The notes under the pieces were generated by a model that did not search any database, was not told the origin of the DNA, and saw only the letters and a program-made list of their open reading frames with translations. From the NCBI GenBank assembly GCA_016191715.1, contig JACPVN010000099.1, forward strand, positions 1 through 10,047: 10,047 bases of DNA. The letters run 5' to 3'. Of this stretch, positions 6,102-10,047 are shown in pieces. Made by a program: the position numbers and the translations under genes. Within the stretch, counting starts at the first letter, position 1. Each line of letters starts with the position of its first letter. This stretch comes from Ignavibacteriota bacterium (GTDB lineage Bacteria; Bacteroidota; Ignavibacteria; UBA10030; SZUA-254).

Positions 6102-6803
6102 ATGCGTGTAGCCATCATTTCCGACATCCACTCCAACCTTGAAGCGTTGAACACCGCGTTCAGTGTCATTGCTGTAAAAAACGTAGATGAAATTATTTGT
6201 CTTGGAGATGTGGTTGGCTACGGTCCGAATCCGAACGAGTGTGTTGAGGTGGTTCTGAAGCATACGCAACACATCATCCTCGGTAACCACGATGAAGCAG
6301 CGGTCAATCTCGCTACAGCGGAATATTTCAATCCGTACGCGCGCATCGCCGCCGAGTGGACAAACAAAGAACTCACACAAAAAAATAAGGAACTGTTACG
6401 CAAACTGCCGTACACTATCGAACGACATGGACTTTTGTTTGTTCATGCCTCGCCGTTTCAGCCGGAGTTGTGGTATTACATTGTTAGTTTTTCGGACGCT
6501 CAAAAAAATTTCCGTTACTTTACTCAGCCGGTCTGCTTTGTCGGGCATTCGCACGTACCGATAATATTTTCGGATGATCTGTGGACTCCGGATGTTCAAC
6601 GCGGCGGAAAGTATATCATCAATGTCGGAAGTATTGGTCAGCCGCGAGACCACGACCCGCGCCTTAGTTTCGGCGTTTTTGATACGGAAACATGGCAATA
6701 TGAAAATGTCCGTCTCGAATACGATATGAAGGAAACTGCACGGAAAATCCGTATCGCCGGCTTACCGACCATACTTGCTGACAGGTTATTTGACGGTAAG
6801 TAA
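6102..6803 (+). CDS. Metallophosphoesterase, calcineurin-like superfamily (233 aa)
   Basis: A dinuclear-metal phosphohydrolase of the YfcE/MJ0936-like class, probably cytosolic, since the protein starts directly with the first metal motif and has no signal peptide. The full ligand set is present: Asp8 and His10 in SDIHSN, Asp36 in CLGDVVGYGPNP, Asn62 and His63 in LGNHDEA, His115 in FVHASP, and His149 and His151 in FVGHSHVP. NVGSIGQPRD (174-183) is the usual C-terminal segment. Length and motif spacing are normal for the family. The substrate cannot be told from sequence; relatives hydrolyse phosphodiesters or phosphorylated nucleotides. The gene begins 9 bases after the preceding stop with no clear Shine-Dalgarno, suggesting co-transcription and perhaps translational coupling. 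It is followed by a convergent gene only 17 bases away, and I see no convincing terminator between them. Confidence 0.93.
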   Translation: MRVAIISDIHSNLEALNTAFSVIAVKNVDEIICLGDVVGYGPNPNECVEVVLKHTQHIILGNHDEAAVNLATAEYFNPYARIAAEWTNKELTQKNKELLRKLPYTIERHGLLFVHASPFQPELWYYIVSFSDAQKNFRYFTQPVCFVGHSHVPIIFSDDLWTPDVQRGGKYIINVGSIGQPRDHDPRLSFGVFDTETWQYENVRLEYDMKETARKIRIAGLPTILADRLFDGK

Positions 6804-6820
6804 AGGATAACTTCAGTTAC

Positions 6821-7582
6821 TTATTTACTGTTGAGCAAATTTATCCTCTCTACCAAATCCTTCTTCAGCAGATAATAATGAGAAAGCAGTTTTCCATCAT
6901 ACACAATACTGAACACTCCATACACGGAAGGAGATTTCGTCAGAACATCCTTCGCACTTTTCATTTCAACACACCTATAATTGATTCCAAGTTCCTTCGC
7001 AACTGTTTCAACTGTGTTGGTTGCGTCTTCGAGATACGGACATTGGTCTGACCGAAAAACGGTTAAACCGGATTGATAGTGTTTCGTTCGCTGTTCGATA
7101 TTCTTTACAAAACCTGGAGAAGGAACATCGCGGAATTTCTTCACAAGCAATTCAAACGTCGGTGGCGATGCATCAACCGATTCGAATCCGTTGTTTAGCA
7201 GGATGTTTTTTCCGGCAAGCCAATTTCCTTCGCTCGTTACCATTGCAACGCCATCCATTTTTGATTTCTTCGAGTCGGCGATACATCCATCAAGTAAAAG
7301 TTTGGAGAATCCTCTCCCTTTGCTCTGACCAACTACCCAGAGACAATGAATGACCATAAATCCTTTTGCGTTGATTCCTCTCCAAGCAAATTCGCCCGGA
7401 ACGTATTCGATAAATCCGCGCGCAGGCAGAGGAAGCATTTTGATTCTCAGTCCTTCGTCGAACCGTGCCTTCAGCCATTCTAACTTTCGTTTATATCCAT
7501 CCGATGTTCTTTTGCTCATGTAACAGAAAAAACCTGTTTCTTCCACGTTCTCAATCGTAACATTTGTTATTTTGATGTTCAT
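6821..7582 (-). CDS. YoaP-type GNAT N-acetyltransferase (253 aa)
   Basis: Two parts are visible. Residues about 1-145 are a GNAT acyl-CoA transferase: strand 4 is GFMVIHCLWV (74-83), followed by the acetyl-CoA pyrophosphate loop QSKGRG (86-91, the Q-x-x-G-x-G pattern) and helix FSKLLLDGCI. NILLNNGFESVD near 126-137 is the typical end of the fold. Residues about 170-250 match the YoaP-like C-terminal domain, with VFRSDQCPYLEDA (175-187) followed by a thioredoxin-like alternation and VYGVFSIVYDGKLLSHYYL. The single Cys181-Pro-Tyr sits where thioredoxin-like folds keep their active Cys. Length agrees with Bacillus YoaP as I remember it. The acceptor substrate is unknown. The ATG at 7582 lacks a strong Shine-Dalgarno. 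It lies 51 bases downstream of the broken GNAT gene, in the same direction. Confidence 0.85.
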   Translation of the reverse strand: MNIKITNVTIENVEETGFFCYMSKRTSDGYKRKLEWLKARFDEGLRIKMLPLPARGFIEYVPGEFAWRGINAKGFMVIHCLWVVGQSKGRGFSKLLLDGCIADSKKSKMDGVAMVTSEGNWLAGKNILLNNGFESVDASPPTFELLVKKFRDVPSPGFVKNIEQRTKHYQSGLTVFRSDQCPYLEDATNTVETVAKELGINYRCVEMKSAKDVLTKSPSVYGVFSIVYDGKLLSHYYLLKKDLVERINLLNSK

Positions 7583-7633
7583 GTTTTCATCGGTCAGATA
7601 TTTTTAATACAGAGTAGTTGTACAAAATAATCT

Positions 7634-8218
7634 TTACAAAGATAATTTTTCTTCAAGCCGTTTCTTCACATCCTTCCACTCGCTTTCGATGATACTGAAA
7701 TATACCGAATGACGGATTCTTCCGCCTGGCGTTATCATGTGGTTGCGAAATATCCCTTCTTCTTTCGCACCGATGCGGAGAAGTGCTGCGCGCGATTGCA
7801 AATTGAGTGAATCTGTTTTGAACTCGGCACGAATGCATCCGAGTGTTTCAAACGCGTGCGTAAGGAGAAGAAGTTTTGTTTCCGAATTGATGGCAGTTCG
7901 TTGCCATGGGCGAGCAACCCACGTCCACCCGATTTCAAGTCGTTTGTTTACATGATCAATATTTCCGTAGCGTGTACTTCCGATTGCCTTGTTTGAATTA
8001 TTTTCGATGATTGCAAACGGAAGCGCGGTTCCTTCCATTTGCCATTTCATTGCTGTTTCTATCTATGTTTTCATATCATCAGGAGTCGTCATCACCGTCA
8101 TTGTTAATTTCCACAATTCATTATCAAGCCCGACTTCACACAGTTGGAGATGATGATGCATTGAAAGCGGTTCGAGACGGACTTGAGTTCCATGCAGGAT
8201 TATCGGATGAAGAATCAT
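7634..8218 (-). pseudogene. RimJ/RimL-type GNAT acetyltransferase interrupted by an amber codon
   Basis: The frame starts at an ATG at 8218-8216 (an in-frame stop lies just upstream) and would encode 194 residues, the normal length for this GNAT group. Residues 1-51 begin MILHPIILHGTQVRLEPLS, the usual first strand of RimJ/RimL proteins, and run on to TTPDDMKT. Codon 52 is TAG (8065-8063). The same frame then continues without any shift as IETAMKWQMEGTALPFAI to the natural TAA. The body includes GSTRYGNID, RLEIGWTWVARPWQRTA, LLTHAFETLGCIRAEFKTD, SRAALLRIGAKEEGI and the C-terminal SVYFSIIESEW, all typical. Relatives have an aromatic residue at position 52, so a single TAC/TAT to TAG change explains the break. 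Translation could restart at Met57 (8050), but the resulting 138 residues lack the first strand and helices. A sequencing error is possible. Confidence 0.82.
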
Positions 8219-8299
8219 ATTGTTTTTCTACAGAACAATAGTGTAACAAGTATTAAACAACATCAAGGGTTGTTCTAAAAACTTCAATTTAAAATATTT

Positions 8300-8345
8300 A
8301 ACCGCTAATCACGCAAAGGAATTCACAAAGTGGCACAAAAAAAGA
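8300..8345. repeat. Degenerate intergenic repeat of CGCAAAG/CACAAAG type
   Basis: This stretch, in the 148-base gap between the broken GNAT and the next gene, contains loosely repeated units: ACCGCTAAT, ACGCAAAGG, CACAAAG and CACAAAA, each about 9-12 bases after the last. It looks like one copy of a short intergenic repeat seen in many environmental genomes (runs of CGC plus AAAG or AGATT). This is recognition from memory and not a computed match. The rest of the gap (8219-8299 and 8346-8366) is AT-rich. It holds no convincing terminator, only a 6-bp stem at 8256-8274. Confidence 0.35.
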
Positions 8346-8366
8346 TTATCATAACAATACACAGTC

Positions 8367-10047
8367 TCATTTCATCAAAACGAATTTTTTTGTTATCGAA
8401 GTATAGCCGTGTGTCAATCGGTACAGATAGATTCCACCCGGCAAGTTCGATGCATCAAGTGTAGCCGAGTAGATTCCCGGGTACAAACGGTCATTCACGA
8501 TGGTTGCAATTTCCTTTCCGAGAAGGTCGAACACTTTCAATGTCACCGCTTCATCACCGGAGAAAGTGTCAATTCCAAAGTCGAACTTTGTTGTCGGATT
8601 AAAGGGATTCGGGTAATTTTGGTCCAATCGAATCGCGGGCGGAACAAAAGGCCGTTCATGAAATCGAATGGAAGTTAAGGTTGTATCTTCTTGAAAAAAG
8701 TAAGTCGTATCAATCGGGAGATTGGTATAATATTGTTTCAGTCCGGTTGTCCAGAAAATTTCGATTGAGTCAATCAGTGTTGCAGATGCAAGTCCGAATT
8801 GTAACGTCGGGCTGATTTGCGAACAGTAACTCGAACCACCATCCACGATTCGAATTTGACTTCTTCCACCTGCAACAACGCGTGTTTTGGTTCCGATTGC
8901 ATACCGGTTTGTAAGGACTCCCTCCAAATGTATTTTCACCCAATGGTTGTTTCCGGTGTGATTGTTTCGTAAGACAAGATTGTTACCGTTGATGTTTGCA
9001 ACGATGATATCGAGGTCGCCGTCGTTATCGAAATCTCCGGTTGCCGCGCCGTACCCGTCGGTTGTGAGAGCCACATTCGCACTTGCGGCAATATTTTTGA
9101 AGACTCCGTTCCGGTTCTCGAACAGCAAACTCTTGGTCAAATCAAATTGATATGTATTGATAATGAAAATATTCTCGTCTGCGTCATTGTCAAAATCAGA
9201 AAAAACGACGCCCCAGGACATTCCGTTCGTATCCGCGCCGCTTGAGTGCGAAATATTGTCAAACGTTCCGTCGCCTTTGTTTTTGTAAAATCCGCCTTCG
9301 CCGATTCGTGTGATATAAACATCCTCCCAACCATCGTTGTTGAAATCATTCCACGTAACACCCATGCTGTTTCCCGCCCCCACCGATTGCAGATTTGCAG
9401 AGGCGGATATTTCAGCAAACGGAAACGTTCCGGTGTTCCTGTACAATCTGTTGACATCGAAACCATCATGCACACAGAAGAGATCGAGCCAGCCATCGTG
9501 GTTGTAATCAATCCAGGTCGGTTGCATTGCAATAGTTGAGGAAGGTCCGCCAATCTGTGCTGCGGAAGAAACATCGTCGAACGTAATTGTTCCGCCGATT
9601 GAAATATTTTTATAGAGCAAATCTCCGCGACGGCGTGTTGCTACGAACAGGTCAATGTTTCCATCCTTGTCGTAATCGCCAAGCGCCGCACCTCCGACCG
9701 AAATGCTGACATCAATTCCTGAAGTTGTGGTAACGTCAGTAAATGTTTCGTCTCCGTTGTTCCGGAAAATTTTCGAGAAGCCGAGCGAATCTCTTCCGCC
9801 AATAAACAGGTCAACGAACCTATCGTTGTTGAAATCGCCCCAAAGTGCTGTCGGATAACTTCCACTGACTCCCACATCTGCTGTATCAGTGACATCAGCA
9901 AAAGTCATATTCCCGTTGTTTCGGAACAGCGCCGTACCGTAGACCCCGCCGACAATTGACCATCCCGCCACGAACACATCATCCCAGCCGTCATTATTGT
10001 AATCGGCAATAGCAATTCCATAACTGCTGAGATTAGACCGGAGCTTA
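8367..10047 (-). CDS. Type IX cargo protein with FG-GAP/VCBS propeller and ASPIC/UnbV domain (5' end outside window)
   Basis: The frame is open to the right edge, giving 559 visible residues; the start is not in the window. Seven FG-GAP/VCBS blades are visible, each with a D-x-[DN]-x-D-type calcium loop. From the N-terminus they are near 10021-9985 (DYNNDGWDD), 9855 (GDFNNDRFVD), 9702 (GDYDKDGNID), 9522 (DYNHDGWLD), 9351 (NDFNNDGWED), 9201 (SDFDNDADEN, degenerate) and 9036 (GDFDNDGDLD). Most are followed by an LFRNNG...F...T/S-type linker. At about 8951-8688 is an ASPIC/UnbV domain (NHWVKIHLEG, IGTKTRVVAGG, LQFGLASATLIDSIEIFW). NYPNPFNPTTKF at about 8618 begins a type IX sorting domain that ends in KKFVLMK. 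The protein is probably an outer-surface adhesin-like or binding protein of the CRTAC1/ASPIC kind. No catalytic motif is seen. Confidence 0.92.
   Translation of the reverse strand, partial: KLRSNLSSYGIAIADYNNDGWDDVFVAGWSIVGGVYGTALFRNNGNMTFADVTDTADVGVSGSYPTALWGDFNNDRFVDLFIGGRDSLGFSKIFRNNGDETFTDVTTTSGIDVSISVGGAALGDYDKDGNIDLFVATRRRGDLLYKNISIGGTITFDDVSSAAQIGGPSSTIAMQPTWIDYNHDGWLDLFCVHDGFDVNRLYRNTGTFPFAEISASANLQSVGAGNSMGVTWNDFNNDGWEDVYITRIGEGGFYKNKGDGTFDNISHSSGADTNGMSWGVVFSDFDNDADENIFIINTYQFDLTKSLLFENRNGVFKNIAASANVALTTDGYGAATGDFDNDGDLDIIVANINGNNLVLRNNHTGNNHWVKIHLEGVLTNRYAIGTKTRVVAGGRSQIRIVDGGSSYCSQISPTLQFGLASATLIDSIEIFWTTGLKQYYTNLPIDTTYFFQEDTTLTSIRFHERPFVPPAIRLDQNYPNPFNPTTKFDFGIDTFSGDEAVTLKVFDLLGKEIATIVNDRLYPGIYSATLDASNLPGGIYLYRLTHGYTSITKKFVLMK

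Noticed and set aside
5850..6380. Minus-strand open frame of 176 codons across two genes
   Set aside because: It lies opposite the strongly supported exported-protein and metallophosphoesterase genes and has no domain sense of its own.
6797..6822. Terminator between the phosphoesterase and YoaP-type genes
   Set aside because: AAGTAA and TTACTT can pair, but the stem is only 6 bp of mostly A-T, has a 13-base loop and lacks a U-run.
8063..8065. Amber codon as a recoded sense codon
   Set aside because: TAG ends at least three other normal genes in the window and no recoding signal is visible, so a nonsense change or sequencing error is more likely.
8011..8241. Plus-strand open frame of 76 codons
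   Set aside because: It is the antisense of the interrupted GNAT gene, whose minus-strand translation is clearly family-like on both sides of the amber codon.
8256..8274. Terminator downstream of the FG-GAP gene
   Set aside because: AACAAC and GTTGTT form only a short, weak stem with no proper U-tract, and it lies about 95 bases past the stop codon.
9975..9977. GTG as a start for the FG-GAP protein
   Set aside because: The codons upstream continue the same frame to the window edge and encode another FG-GAP loop (DYNNDGWDD), so the GTG is an internal Val.

Overview
This window looks like chromosomal DNA from a member of the Bacteroidota/Chlorobi (FCB) group, most likely an Ignavibacteria-like lineage. 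Two proteins end in a type IX secretion (Por) C-terminal sorting domain of the NYPNPFNP...KVFDLLG(R/K)E...GxYxYRL type. The best promoter-like site (upstream of gpmA) matches the Bacteroidota -7 box TAnnTTTG, and several starts lack a strong Shine-Dalgarno. Base composition is moderate and even. No tRNA, rRNA, CRISPR array, insertion sequence or phage gene is visible. The lineage is inferred from these motifs, not from a marker gene.

Layout. (1) 1-139, minus: the first 46 codons of an exported protein that runs off the left edge. (2) 140-372: divergent intergenic region with two weak promoter candidates and a small inverted repeat. (3) 373-1815, plus: an exported type IX cargo protein of unknown function, ending at a strong hairpin terminator (1836-1874) shared with the convergent gpmA. 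(4) 1891-2649, minus: 2,3-bisphosphoglycerate-dependent phosphoglycerate mutase, a glycolytic enzyme. (5) 2857-6803, plus: a compact three-gene unit. It comprises a periplasmic TPR protein, an exported protein of uncertain function with a GATase1-like look (ATGA overlap with the TPR gene), and a metallophosphoesterase 9 bases further on. (6) 6821-8218, minus: two acetyltransferase genes, a YoaP-type GNAT and, upstream of it, a RimJ/RimL-type GNAT broken by one in-frame amber codon. (7) 8367 to the right edge, minus: a large type IX cargo protein with seven visible FG-GAP/VCBS blades and an ASPIC/UnbV domain; its start lies outside the window.

The most unusual feature is a 144-base array of 7-bp repeats (4729-4872). 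It begins at the second codon of the middle operon gene and supplies essentially its whole N-terminal leader, including the signal-peptide hydrophobic core. Its centre is a symmetric inverted repeat: four heptads, a 10-base spacer, then four heptads in the opposite orientation. A smaller heptad patch lies inside the sorting-domain code of the gene at 373, suggesting that heptad repeats are a recurrent element of this genome.

How the genes relate: glycolysis (gpmA) is independent of the rest. The TPR/exported-protein/phosphoesterase genes are probably co-transcribed, but their shared task is unknown. The two type IX cargo proteins are presumably surface-attached or secreted. The acetyltransferase pair may be a small transcription unit in which the first gene is decaying.
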